The position numbers and the translations under genes are program-made. This document shows, piece by piece, positions 8,821 through 17,394 of a stretch of DNA of 64,000 nt. This stretch comes from Acinetobacter sp. XS-4 (lineage in GTDB: Bacteria; Pseudomonadota; Gammaproteobacteria; Pseudomonadales; Moraxellaceae): assembly GCF_023920705.1 (NCBI RefSeq), contig NZ_CP094657.1, forward strand, positions 744,001 to 808,000. Direction: 5' to 3'. The notes below the pieces were generated by a model that ran no database searches, was not told the origin of the DNA, and saw only the letters and a list, made by a program, of their open reading frames with translations. How positions within the stretch are numbered: position 1 is the stretch's first letter; each line of letters starts with the position of its first letter.

Positions 8821-10119
8821 ATGGATCTATTCCTTAATCGTAAATCTTTCGTTGTTAAAAGTTTAGCGCTTACAGTTACAGCTTTAATGATGAGTGGGGC
8901 ACATGCTGCAACTTCCGATAAAGCGGAAATTCAACAGCTTCGTAAAGAAGTTGAAGCTTTAAAAGCTTTAATTCAACAACAAAGCCAAGTACAGCAACAG
9001 CAGCAGCAAGTACAGCAACAACAGCAAGTACAGTTAGCTGAAGTTAAGGCACAACCAGTTGCTGCACCAGTTTCGCCGTTAGCAGGATTTAAATCTAAAG
9101 CTGGCGCTGATGTGAACCTATATGGTTTTGTTCGTGGTGACGCTAACTATATTATTGAAGGTGCGGATAACGACTTCGGTGATGTAAGTAAGTCAGACGG
9201 CAAAACGCATGATAAATTACGTGCGACTGCTAAAACTACACGCCTTGGTTTAGATTTTAATACGCCTGTGGGAGATGATAAAGTAGGTGGTAAAATCGAA
9301 GTCGATTTTGCTGGCTCAACAACAGACTCAAATGGCTCATTGCGTATTCGTCATGCTTATTTAACATATAACAACTGGTTGTTTGGTCAAACTACTTCAA
9401 ACTTCCTATCTAACCATGCACCAGAAATGATCGACTTCTCGACAAACATTGGTGGTGGTACTAAACGTGTACCTCAAGTACGTTATAACTACAAGTTAGG
9501 TCCAACCACGCAACTATTTGTTTCTGCTGAAAAAGGTGATAGTACTACTTCGGTTACAGGCGATAGTATTAAGTATAGCCTACCTGCATTAACTGCTAAA
9601 ATCACTCAAGGCTATGCAGAAGGCAGAGGTTCTGCTTCAGCTCGTGCATTAGTTGAAAATTATAAATCACAGCTTGCTGATGATGATAAAGTTGGTTGGG
9701 GCGTAGCTGTAGGTACTGACTTTAAAGTATCTGATCCGTTAAAACTCTTTGCTGATGCATCATATGTTGTTGGTGATAATAGTTATTTATATGGTAGTAA
9801 CACTCCTTACGCAGTAGAAGGTAATTCTATTGAGCAGAATAAATTTGTAGCAGTACAAGTGGGTGGAACTTATAAGATTTTACCTAACTTACGTTCTACA
9901 CTAGCGTATGGTGCTCAATTTGCTGATGACGGTACTGATTTTGCAAAATTAAATGCTTCTGCAAATGAAAAAGTTCAACAAGCATGGCTGAACGTAATTT
10001 ATACACCAGTTAAACCAATTGATTTAGGTCTAGAATATGTAAATGGTAAGCGTGATACCTTTGAAGGTAAGTCTTACAAAGATAACCGTGTTGGTTTAAT
10101 GGCTAAATATAGTTTCTAA
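8821..10119 (+). CDS. DcaP-like outer membrane porin
   Basis: A 432-residue protein with a signal peptide (about residues 1-29, cleavage after SGAHA), an N-terminal coiled-coil segment (AEIQQLRKEVEALKALIQQQ) followed by a Gln-rich stretch, then a beta-barrel domain ending in the aromatic-terminated VGLMAKYSF. This layout fits the DcaP trimeric channel of Acinetobacter, which takes up dicarboxylates and similar small acids and is an abundant outer membrane protein. The ATG at 8821 is preferred over an upstream in-frame TTG at 8809 because GGAG at 8811-8814 lies six bases before it. It ends at a strong palindromic terminator. Confidence 0.88.
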   Translation: MDLFLNRKSFVVKSLALTVTALMMSGAHAATSDKAEIQQLRKEVEALKALIQQQSQVQQQQQQVQQQQQVQLAEVKAQPVAAPVSPLAGFKSKAGADVNLYGFVRGDANYIIEGADNDFGDVSKSDGKTHDKLRATAKTTRLGLDFNTPVGDDKVGGKIEVDFAGSTTDSNGSLRIRHAYLTYNNWLFGQTTSNFLSNHAPEMIDFSTNIGGGTKRVPQVRYNYKLGPTTQLFVSAEKGDSTTSVTGDSIKYSLPALTAKITQGYAEGRGSASARALVENYKSQLADDDKVGWGVAVGTDFKVSDPLKLFADASYVVGDNSYLYGSNTPYAVEGNSIEQNKFVAVQVGGTYKILPNLRSTLAYGAQFADDGTDFAKLNASANEKVQQAWLNVIYTPVKPIDLGLEYVNGKRDTFEGKSYKDNRVGLMAKYSF

Positions 10120-10142
10120 GAACAATATTTAGTTAAAAATCA

Positions 10143-10176
10143 AAAAAGACGAGGTTAAATTTAACCTCGTCTTTTT
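10143..10176 (+). terminator. Terminator after the porin gene
   Basis: A perfect 34-bp palindrome (17-base arms, centre between 10159 and 10160) ending in five T residues, 23 bases after the porin stop. Its symmetry allows function in both directions. Confidence 0.9.
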
Positions 10177-10234
10177 GTTAGAAAAAATTTTGAAATAAGT
10201 ATTTTTTAAGATTTCTGTCTTAGATCATTTTTTA

Positions 10235-10251
10235 TTTAAGTCATTTTTAAG
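10235..10251 (+). promoter_or_regulatory. Candidate PmrA box upstream of pmrC
   Basis: TTTAAG occurs at 10235-10240 and again at 10246-10251 with exactly five bases between, matching the two-hexamer, 5-base-spacer layout of PmrA boxes. A third TTTAAG is at 10205-10210. It lies 50-66 bases upstream of the pmrC start. This fits autoregulation of the operon by PmrA; the call rests on pattern only. Confidence 0.6.
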
Positions 10252-10300
10252 TTTCAATTTCTACAGTAAAGCATCATAAAAAGATTGTAGTTCCCCCAAG

Positions 10301-11950
10301 ATGCTGAATTTTTTTTCTACCTTAAAAAATAAACAGATTTCACTGTTTATGTTTAATTTCATTATAGCCATTTGGTTAGGTGCAATTCTAAATATTGGTT
10401 TTTATAACAAAGTACATCTTTTAACTCCATATTTTGGAGTAAAGGCTATTCTATTTTTAGCTGCTACAGTAGTTATTGTTGTTGCTGCTTATTATGCGCT
10501 TTTACAAATTTTAAACTGGAAATGGACAGCTAAAATTTTTGCAATTTTGCTAGTCTTTATTGGTGGTTTTAGCTCTTATTTTGTTAATACGTTAGGTGTA
10601 ATCATCTCGCCTGATCAGATTCAAAATATGATACAAACAGATGTATCCGAAGTTTCTGATTTAGTTTCATTACGCTTTGGACTTTGGACAGTTTTCTTTG
10701 TTGTTTTACCTATTATTTTAATTACTCAAGTAAAGCTTAAAAAAGAAAAAGTATCCCATTTGTTGTTGAAAAAAGTCGGTTCAATTATCGCTTCTTTTGC
10801 AATTGTTGGTATTTTGCTTTTTACATATTATGTGGATTTTGCAGCCATTTTTCGTGAACATCGCGATTTGAAAGGCATGATTTCTCCTCAAAACACCATT
10901 TCTTCTTTAATGTCTTATTATCATAAAAAGGCACCTAAGAAGAACTTACCATTAATACATTATGGTGAAGACGCTCATCAAGTTCAGCAAGTACAAAAGA
11001 ACCTGCCTAAATTAATGGTGCTGGTTGTTGGCGAGACAGCTCGTGCAGAAAGTTTTTCACTCAATGGTTATGCTAAAAACACGAATCCAGAGCTTTCTAA
11101 ACAAGATATTTTGAATTTCTCTCAAGTTAGTTCATGTGGTACAGCAACCGCTGTTTCGGTTCCATGTATGTTCTCTGGCATGCCACGCGTTGACTATGAT
11201 GAACAGTTAGCAAGTCATCGTGAAGGATTACTTGATATTGCAAAGCGTGCAGGTTACCAAGTGACTTGGATTGATAATAATTCTGGTTGCAAAGGCGCAT
11301 GTGATCGTGTTGAGCAATATCAAATATCAGAAAAGTTAAAGCAAAAATGGTGTAAAGATGGCGAATGTTTTGATGATATTTTAATTGATAGCTTAAATGA
11401 GTATTTAGCCACTATTCCTAAAGAAGATACGCGTCCACGTTTAATTGTTTTACATCAAGTCGGAAGTCATGGTCCAGCTTATTACAAGCGTGCACCTGCC
11501 CAATATCAACCATTTAAACCGACTTGTGATACTAATGCGATACAGGGCTGTTCTCAAACAGAGTTATTAAATAGTTATGATGACACGATTGTGTATACAG
11601 ACCATGTATTAAGTCAGATGATTAATAATTTGAAAGAAGTATCGAAATATCAAACAGGTTTATGGTATTTATCTGATCATGGTGAATCAACTGGTGAACA
11701 TGGTATGTATTTACATGGTTCGCCTTATGCAATCGCACCAACCCAACAGACACATGTACCAATGATTATGTGGTTCTCTGATAAATGGAAACAGCACAAT
11801 CTTGCACAAGTGAGTTGTTTAGGCCAACAGACGAAACAAAAGTTAAGTCAGGATAATTTATTCCCAAGTTTGTTAAGTATGCTGGATGTAAAAACTCAGG
11901 TCATCAATCCTCAACTGGACATGCTGCACTCTTGTGCCCATGTGAACTAA
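10301..11950 (+). CDS. pmrC: Lipid A phosphoethanolamine transferase
   Basis: A 549-residue inner membrane enzyme of the EptA/PmrC/MCR family. Five N-terminal membrane helices (to about residue 180) precede a periplasmic sulfatase-like catalytic domain. The zinc ligand region is VVGETARAES (Glu245), the acceptor threonine is Thr283 in SSCGTATAVSVPC, and YLSDHGESTGEHG carries the Asp-His metal ligands. It moves phosphoethanolamine from phosphatidylethanolamine onto lipid A, lowering negative charge and polymyxin binding. First gene of pmrCAB, 14 bp before pmrA; expression is expected to rise when PmrA is active. Intact by all visible criteria. Confidence 0.96.
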   Translation: MLNFFSTLKNKQISLFMFNFIIAIWLGAILNIGFYNKVHLLTPYFGVKAILFLAATVVIVVAAYYALLQILNWKWTAKIFAILLVFIGGFSSYFVNTLGVIISPDQIQNMIQTDVSEVSDLVSLRFGLWTVFFVVLPIILITQVKLKKEKVSHLLLKKVGSIIASFAIVGILLFTYYVDFAAIFREHRDLKGMISPQNTISSLMSYYHKKAPKKNLPLIHYGEDAHQVQQVQKNLPKLMVLVVGETARAESFSLNGYAKNTNPELSKQDILNFSQVSSCGTATAVSVPCMFSGMPRVDYDEQLASHREGLLDIAKRAGYQVTWIDNNSGCKGACDRVEQYQISEKLKQKWCKDGECFDDILIDSLNEYLATIPKEDTRPRLIVLHQVGSHGPAYYKRAPAQYQPFKPTCDTNAIQGCSQTELLNSYDDTIVYTDHVLSQMINNLKEVSKYQTGLWYLSDHGESTGEHGMYLHGSPYAIAPTQQTHVPMIMWFSDKWKQHNLAQVSCLGQQTKQKLSQDNLFPSLLSMLDVKTQVINPQLDMLHSCAHVN

Positions 11951-11964
11951 AGCGAGCCTAGAAC

Positions 11965-12633
11965 ATGACAAAAATCTTAATGATTGAAGATGATTTTATG
12001 ATTGCTGAGTCAACAATAACGTTGTTGCAATATCATCAATTTGAGGTGGAGTGGGTCAATAATGGCTTAGATGGTCTGGCTCACTTGGCCAAAAGTAAAT
12101 TTGATATCATTTTATTAGACTTAGGTTTGCCAATGATGGATGGCATGCAGGTCTTAAAGCAAATTCGTCAAAGAGCTGTCACTCCAGTTTTAATCATTTC
12201 GGCACGAGACCAGCTACAAAACCGTGTAGATGGATTAAACCATGGTGCAGATGATTACTTAATTAAACCATATGAGTTTGATGAGTTACTTGCCCGTATT
12301 CATGCACTGTTGCGTCGTACAGGAGTAGAGGCTCAGCTTGCGAACCATGAGCAACTTTTACAAAATGGCGATCTGGTTTTAAATGTTGAACAACATATTG
12401 CAACCTTTAAAGGCCAACGGATTGATTTGTCGAACCGTGAATGGGCGATTCTTATTCCTTTAATGAGCCACCCAAATAAAATCTTTTCTAAAGCAAATCT
12501 TGAAGATAAGTTATATGATTTCGATAGTGAAGTGACCAGTAATACGATTGAAGTATATGTGCATCACTTGAGAGCTAAACTTGGAAAAGACTTTATTCGA
12601 ACTATTCGAGGGTTGGGTTACCGTTTAGGGTAA
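11965..12633 (+). CDS. pmrA: Response regulator PmrA
   Basis: A 222-residue OmpR-type response regulator. The receiver domain has EDD near the N-terminus, phospho-acceptor Asp52 (LLDLGLP) and Lys101; the winged-helix DNA-binding domain ends in YVHHLRAKLGKDFIRTIRGLGYRLG. It activates pmrC and other lipid A genes on phosphorylation by PmrB. Pro102, a site of published polymyxin-resistance substitutions, is unchanged. The protein ends two residues earlier than the A. baumannii PmrA I remember and has several substitutions, consistent with a sister species. Confidence 0.95.
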   Translation: MTKILMIEDDFMIAESTITLLQYHQFEVEWVNNGLDGLAHLAKSKFDIILLDLGLPMMDGMQVLKQIRQRAVTPVLIISARDQLQNRVDGLNHGADDYLIKPYEFDELLARIHALLRRTGVEAQLANHEQLLQNGDLVLNVEQHIATFKGQRIDLSNREWAILIPLMSHPNKIFSKANLEDKLYDFDSEVTSNTIEVYVHHLRAKLGKDFIRTIRGLGYRLG

Positions 12634-12663
12634 TCCTCGCTTCAATTTTGGAACTTTATAAAA

Positions 12664-13998
12664 GTGCATTATTCATTAAAGAAACGACTGATTTGGGGCA
12701 CCTCAATTTTCAGTGTCATCTTAGGTTGTATATTAATTTTTAGTGCCTATAAGGTTGCACTTCAAGAAGTTGATGAAATTTTAGATACGCAAATGCGTTA
12801 TCTGGCAGAACGAACAGCTGAATATCCATTGAAAACGGTAAGTAGCGAGTTTGATTTTCATAAGACTTATCATGAAGAAGATTTGTTTGTAGATATTTGG
12901 GCTTATAAAGATCAGGCCCATTTATCACACCATCTACATTTATTGGTTCCACCTGTTACACAAGCTGGTTTTTATTCGCATAAAACTAGCCAAGGTGTCG
13001 TAAGAACTTATGTTTTGCCTTTAAAAGATTACCAGATTCAGGTCAGTCAACAAGAGCGGGTTCGTGAAGCTTTTGCTTGGGAACTTGCTGGAAGTATGTT
13101 CATTCCATATTTAATTATTTTGCCATTTGCGATTTTTGCTCTAGCAGCAATTATTCGTCGAGGGCTAAAGCCAATAGATGACTTTAAAAATGAACTGACT
13201 CATCGTGATTCGGAAGAACTGACACCCATTGAAGTTGCAGATTATCCTCAAGAGTTATTGCCAACCATCGATGAAATGAACCGTTTATTTGAGCGTATAT
13301 CAAAGGCTCAAATGGAACAGAAACAGTTTATTGCTGATGCTGCACATGAACTTCGAACCCCAGTTACAGCTCTAAATTTACAAACAAAAATTCTAATCAG
13401 TCAACTTCCTGAGCATGAGTCTTTGCAAAATCTGAGTAAGGGATTAGCACGTATTCAGCATTTGGTCACACAGCTTTTGGCTTTGGCTAAGCAAGATGTC
13501 TCTTTAAGTGTGATTGAACCAACCAAAGCTTTTCAACTCAATGATGTCGCTTTAAATTGTGTTGAACAGCTGGTTAATTTAGCTATGCAAAAAGATATTG
13601 ACCTAGGATTTGTCCGTAATGAACCGATAGAAATGCATAGTATTGAGCCAACAGTGCACTCAATTATTTTTAATCTAATTGATAATGCAATTAAATATAC
13701 GCCTCATGAAGGAATGATTAATATTTCAGTCTTTACTGCTAAAGATGGTGAAGCATGTATACAAATTGAAGATAGCGGTGCGGGGATTGACCCTGAACAT
13801 TACGATAAAGTTTTAAAACGTTTTTATCGGGTACACCACCATCTTGAAGTGGGCAGTGGCTTAGGTTTATCAATTGTTGACCGAGCGACTCAGCGTTTAG
13901 GTGGAACATTGACCTTAGATCGAAGCATGGAACTTGGCGGACTTTCTGTTCTAGTTAAACTACCTAAAGCTCTACATATTCATGAAGCAAGAACTTGA
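12664..13998 (+). CDS. pmrB: Sensor histidine kinase PmrB
   Basis: A 444-residue sensor kinase with membrane helices at about 10-30 and 143-163, a periplasmic sensor between them, a HAMP-like linker, phospho-acceptor His228 in ADAAHELRTPV, and the ATP-binding N and G boxes (NLIDNAIKYTP, GAGIDP, GSGLGLSIV). It phosphorylates PmrA. Residues often altered in resistant A. baumannii (Thr13, Arg134, Pro170, Ala227, Pro233) carry the usual amino acid here. The start is GTG, 30 bp after pmrA. Its stop codon lies 1 bp from the end of the convergent PAP2 gene. Confidence 0.95.
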   Translation: MHYSLKKRLIWGTSIFSVILGCILIFSAYKVALQEVDEILDTQMRYLAERTAEYPLKTVSSEFDFHKTYHEEDLFVDIWAYKDQAHLSHHLHLLVPPVTQAGFYSHKTSQGVVRTYVLPLKDYQIQVSQQERVREAFAWELAGSMFIPYLIILPFAIFALAAIIRRGLKPIDDFKNELTHRDSEELTPIEVADYPQELLPTIDEMNRLFERISKAQMEQKQFIADAAHELRTPVTALNLQTKILISQLPEHESLQNLSKGLARIQHLVTQLLALAKQDVSLSVIEPTKAFQLNDVALNCVEQLVNLAMQKDIDLGFVRNEPIEMHSIEPTVHSIIFNLIDNAIKYTPHEGMINISVFTAKDGEACIQIEDSGAGIDPEHYDKVLKRFYRVHHHLEVGSGLGLSIVDRATQRLGGTLTLDRSMELGGLSVLVKLPKALHIHEART

Positions 13999-14013
13999 TT
14001 TAAGCAAGTTCTT
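13989..14013. terminator. Hairpin shared by the 3' ends of pmrB and PAP2
   Basis: Nine-base arms AAGAACTTG (13989-13997) and CAAGTTCTT (14005-14013) straddle both stop codons. On the plus strand a moderately T-rich stretch follows. It may end pmrB transcripts, although it is coding on both sides. Confidence 0.4.
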
Positions 14014-14701
14014 CTTTGATTCGTTTTTCAAACTCAAAGCGGTGAACACAAATTTTATAAAATAAGATATTCACTGCCCAAACCACCCAGCCTGTCCATA
14101 AATTGTGACTAAGGAAATGGGCACCACGCATCATTTGTCCCCAGCCCATTAGAAAGCCTAAGATGATGCCAGCGATGAGATAAAAATAGGCACGTTTAGG
14201 TTGTTCAAGGCGATAAACAAAAAAGCCTGTCATTAGAATAAAGCCCGCGCTTGCGTGACCACCTGGAAAGCAATGACCATGCGTAGAGGTAAAGTCCCAG
14301 ACATAACTTAAAGCAGTCGGATGAACCATATTCCAAGGGCAAGCGTGAGCAGATTGTGATTTTAATAGGCCAACTACACCGCTACCAATCATGCTCACAA
14401 AAAACATATAGCCATATTGCCAGCGGTAAAGCTTCAATTTTTCTACTTTGAATGACGTAATCCACAGAAATAAAAAGATCACATAAACCGTGGTAATGAT
14501 TTGTTTTACGATTTCATGGTTAACCCTGACAAGGTACCAATTGTCCCGATTGAAGAAATGACCTGTTGAGTCCATCCAAGGGTGGATGAAATACATATCA
14601 ATGTTCCCACCCACTGGAAATATGAATAAAAGTATAAAAAAACTAAGAACAAGAAAAATAAGCTGAAGTTGGAAAAATTGTTTTTGTTGATTCATTACCA
14701 T
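14000..14701 (-). CDS. PAP2-superfamily membrane phosphatase, atypical motifs
   Basis: A 233-residue multi-pass membrane protein of the PAP2 (phosphatidic acid phosphatase type 2) superfamily. The central FPGGHASAG corresponds to the PSGH motif and RGAHFLSHNLW to the last motif; the first motif is degenerate (KSQSAHACPW, Cys in place of Arg). Spacing in the third motif also departs from SRX5HX3D, so it belongs to a divergent subgroup. Family members remove phosphate or diphosphate from lipid carriers or lipid A. Its position against pmrCAB suggests a lipid A or undecaprenyl-phosphate substrate, but that is inference. ATGs at 14701 and 14695 are both possible. Confidence 0.8.
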   Translation of the reverse strand: MVMNQQKQFFQLQLIFLVLSFFILLFIFPVGGNIDMYFIHPWMDSTGHFFNRDNWYLVRVNHEIVKQIITTVYVIFLFLWITSFKVEKLKLYRWQYGYMFFVSMIGSGVVGLLKSQSAHACPWNMVHPTALSYVWDFTSTHGHCFPGGHASAGFILMTGFFVYRLEQPKRAYFYLIAGIILGFLMGWGQMMRGAHFLSHNLWTGWVVWAVNILFYKICVHRFEFEKRIKEELA

Positions 14702-15007
14702 GCAACATCAATTTGAATGTGAGTTGGAGGTATTACATAAAATAAAACTTAAATTGTTCTTAAACTAAATTTAATTTCGTGACCAAAATGATGAATGTGT
14801 GTATCCATTCACAACCTGTTGAGCATAAGAAGTTTAAAGTTTTTGCAAACTATTTTGATAGTAATAAACAGGGAACAGGTTTTGTGAATGGAAATGGTTT
14901 TGGTCTTGCGTAGCTTTAGACGCTACTCATGCCGAAACAAAAGTAACGTAATTAACTGATATTATTTGCTATTACAGAAGAAAAGACTCTGTCGTGCCTA
15001 CACAGAA
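14702..15007. other. Intergenic region between amtB and the PAP2 gene
   Basis: This 306-bp spacer between two leftward genes holds the long inverted repeat at 14781-14905 and a 5-bp stem at 14925-14941 region without a clear T tract. No open frame of interest is present. Confidence 0.5.
14781..14905. repeat. Imperfect 125-bp inverted repeat
   Basis: Outer arms GACCAAAA (14781-14788) and TTTTGGTC (14898-14905) pair exactly. Inner arms at 14805-14820 and 14874-14891 pair over 16 bases with a 2-base bulge, leaving a 53-base loop. The right edge overlaps the 15-mer also found at 8664-8678. It could be a small structured RNA, a MITE-like relic or a long terminator region; it encodes no protein. 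Confidence 0.55.
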
Positions 15008-16225
15008 TTAAAACATACCTTCTTCAGAGTTTGCAGAAATTTTGTGAATGGATAAATCTGCACCCCTAAACTCATCTTCTTGAGATAAGCGAATGCCAAT
15101 AGTTGCTTTAAGTAAGCCATAAACAATAAAGCCGCCAGCGAGCGCAATGGCAATCGCAAGTGCTGTACCAATGAGTTGTGAGGCAAAAGATACACCGCCT
15201 AAACCACCAAGCCATTTTTGACCAAATAGACCGACTGCAATACCACCGAACGCACCGCATACGCCATGTAACGGCCATACACCTAATACATCATCAACTT
15301 TGAGTTTGTTTTGTGTGTAGGTAAATAGATATACAAACATTGCACCAGCTGCACCACCAATAACAAGTGCACTGACTGGATGAACGATGTCAGAACCCGC
15401 ACAGATCGCAACTAAGCCTGCGAGTGGGCCGTTGTGTAAGAAACCAGGGTCATTTTTCCCAATCGCATTTGCTGTAATGGTGCCGCCGACCATAGCCATG
15501 AGCGAGTTAATGGCAACCAGACCAGAAATTGCATCAACACGTTGCGCGCTCATCACGTTAAAGCCAAACCAGCCAACAATCAAAATCCATGAGCCAAGCG
15601 CCAAAAACGGAATAGAAGAAGGTGGGTGAGCACTTACACGACCGTCCTTCTTATAACGACCAGAACGAGCACCCAATAAAATTACAGCGGCAAGTGCAAT
15701 CCAACCACCCATAGCATGCACTACAACTGAACCTGCAAAGTCATGAAAAGGTGCACCAAAAGTGGCTTCTAACCATTTTTGTAGACCGTAGTTACCATTC
15801 CAGACCATGCCTTCGAAAAATGGATAAACCAGCGCAACTAAAGCGAGTGTCGCAATTGCTTGTGAACGCATTTTTGCACGTTCAGCAATACCACCCGAAA
15901 TAATGGCAGGAATAGCCGCAGCAAAAGTGAGTAAAAAGAAGCAACGCATCAGGTTGTAGCCATGATCACTCGCAAGGCTTGTACCATCATGGAAGAAATG
16001 TTGACCATAAGAAATATAGTAGCCAACAAAGAAATATGCGATTGCAGAGAGGGCAAAGTCAGTCAGAATTTTACTAAGTGCGTTCACCTGATTTTTATGG
16101 CGAACTGTACCAAGTTCCAAGAATGCAAAACCTGCGTGCATGGCAAGAACCAAAACAGCACCAAGTAATAAGAAAAATAGATCTACATTTTGCATAGCAT
16201 GCTCGAAAAAAGTGCTAAATTCCAT
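15008..16225 (-). CDS. amtB: Ammonium transporter
   Basis: A 405-residue Amt/MEP/Rh channel with about eleven membrane helices. Asp162 and His170 (HDFAGSVVVHAMGG) and His320 (PLHGVCG) align with Asp160, His168 and His318 of E. coli AmtB, so the conduction pore is complete. The C-terminal tail keeps EFRGADLSIHKI, the region that meets the PII protein. No glnK adjoins it on either side. A sigma-54-like element lies 100-115 bp upstream, fitting nitrogen control. Conducts ammonium into the cell under nitrogen limitation. Confidence 0.94.
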   Translation of the reverse strand: MEFSTFFEHAMQNVDLFFLLLGAVLVLAMHAGFAFLELGTVRHKNQVNALSKILTDFALSAIAYFFVGYYISYGQHFFHDGTSLASDHGYNLMRCFFLLTFAAAIPAIISGGIAERAKMRSQAIATLALVALVYPFFEGMVWNGNYGLQKWLEATFGAPFHDFAGSVVVHAMGGWIALAAVILLGARSGRYKKDGRVSAHPPSSIPFLALGSWILIVGWFGFNVMSAQRVDAISGLVAINSLMAMVGGTITANAIGKNDPGFLHNGPLAGLVAICAGSDIVHPVSALVIGGAAGAMFVYLFTYTQNKLKVDDVLGVWPLHGVCGAFGGIAVGLFGQKWLGGLGGVSFASQLIGTALAIAIALAGGFIVYGLLKATIGIRLSQEDEFRGADLSIHKISANSEEGMF

Positions 16226-16324
16226 TTTGGAACAAATCTGGGTCTGTAAATTGCACCAAAATAGATTTAAGGAATCTAAAAACCTAAGTTTGTCGAAACA
16301 AACTCAATTGCATAAAAGTGAATA

Positions 16325-16340
16325 TGCAATAAGTGCACCA
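16325..16340 (-). promoter_or_regulatory. Candidate sigma-54 promoter of amtB
   Basis: On the minus strand the 16-mer reads TGGTGCACTTATTGCA, with GG and GC separated by ten bases as required for -24/-12 elements. It matches 9 of 11 fixed positions of TGGCACG-N4-TTGCW. The start site would fall near 16313, giving a leader of about 88 bases. A TGCACCA half-site like those of NtrC lies further upstream (16374-16380). Confidence 0.6.
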
Positions 16341-16497
16341 ATTTGAATTGAAAAAGTAGTTTTTGGCGATAAATGGTGCATTGATTTGGTTAGGATAGGG
16401 CAGTTATGGCGCTTTTTACGTTAAAAGTCATCTAATGCGCTCAAAAATTGACCTGGAAGATTTCGTTATCAGATTCCTAAAAATTATTCGTAATCAT

Positions 16498-17382
16498 TTA
16501 ATGATTAGACCAAACGGATTGCGCGACTTCAATAAATGCTTTCACAGCTGGACTCATGTGCTTTTTATTTTTCACTGCGAGTCCAATAGAGCGTTTAAGG
16601 TTCGGTTTAAAAGGGCGCTTGACCACGTTTGGATAGAGTGAGAGTAGCTCTTTGGTAAGTACCATATCAGAGACAATCGAAACTCCTAACTGGTTGTGAA
16701 CCATGCTGACGATACTTAAAATTTGTGACACATAAAATTTAATGTCTGGTTTCACGTTAAAGTTTTTTAAAATTAATTCGACCTGATGTCTACTACCGGC
16801 CATTGTCATAATAAATGGGCAGTTTTCTAACTGTGCTGGATCAATATAGAGTTGTTGCGCGAGCGGATAGTGACTAGGAATTAAGGCAACAAAACGATCT
16901 TCAATTAGAGGGAATGTATCGAATCGCTCATCTGGCATAATTAAAAAACCAACTTCTATGCGCCGTTCTAGTAACCACTGAGCAACTTCTTTATCTTCGC
17001 CTTCATCAATATAAATTTCGATTTTAGGGTAGCGCTGCCGAAAGGTTTCTAAAATTTCAGGCAATAGATAAATAGAAGATGAAGCACCAAAAGAGCCAAT
17101 ACGTAATGTACCTTCGTTTAAACCATGGATTGCAGCCACTTCTTTTTCTAAGGTATCGGAAATACTCAATAGCTCTTTTACATGAATGAGTAGCTGCTGA
17201 CCTGTCGTGGTGAGCTCAATATCACTTTGAGTGCGTGAAATCAGGTTAATGCCCCATTGTTGCTCTAATGATTTAAGCGCATGGGAAACTGCCGACTGTG
17301 AAATTCCCAGCTTTTCTGCTGTAGCAGTGAAGCTTTTTAGTTCAGCAATAAGTGCGAAAATTTCAAGTTGGGTAAAGGTCAT
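16498..17382 (-). CDS. LysR-family regulator
   Basis: A 294-residue LysR-type regulator. The winged helix-turn-helix occupies residues 1-60 (SFTATAEKLGISQSAVSHALKSLEQQWG) and the periplasmic-binding-like effector domain follows from about residue 90. It is divergent from the AEC-family transporter gene across 116 bp that hold several ATGAGT/ACTCAT elements, so it most likely controls that transporter and itself. The effector is unknown. Confidence 0.9.
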   Translation of the reverse strand: MTFTQLEIFALIAELKSFTATAEKLGISQSAVSHALKSLEQQWGINLISRTQSDIELTTTGQQLLIHVKELLSISDTLEKEVAAIHGLNEGTLRIGSFGASSSIYLLPEILETFRQRYPKIEIYIDEGEDKEVAQWLLERRIEVGFLIMPDERFDTFPLIEDRFVALIPSHYPLAQQLYIDPAQLENCPFIMTMAGSRHQVELILKNFNVKPDIKFYVSQILSIVSMVHNQLGVSIVSDMVLTKELLSLYPNVVKRPFKPNLKRSIGLAVKNKKHMSPAVKAFIEVAQSVWSNH

Positions 17383-17394
17383 GTTGTATTTGTT

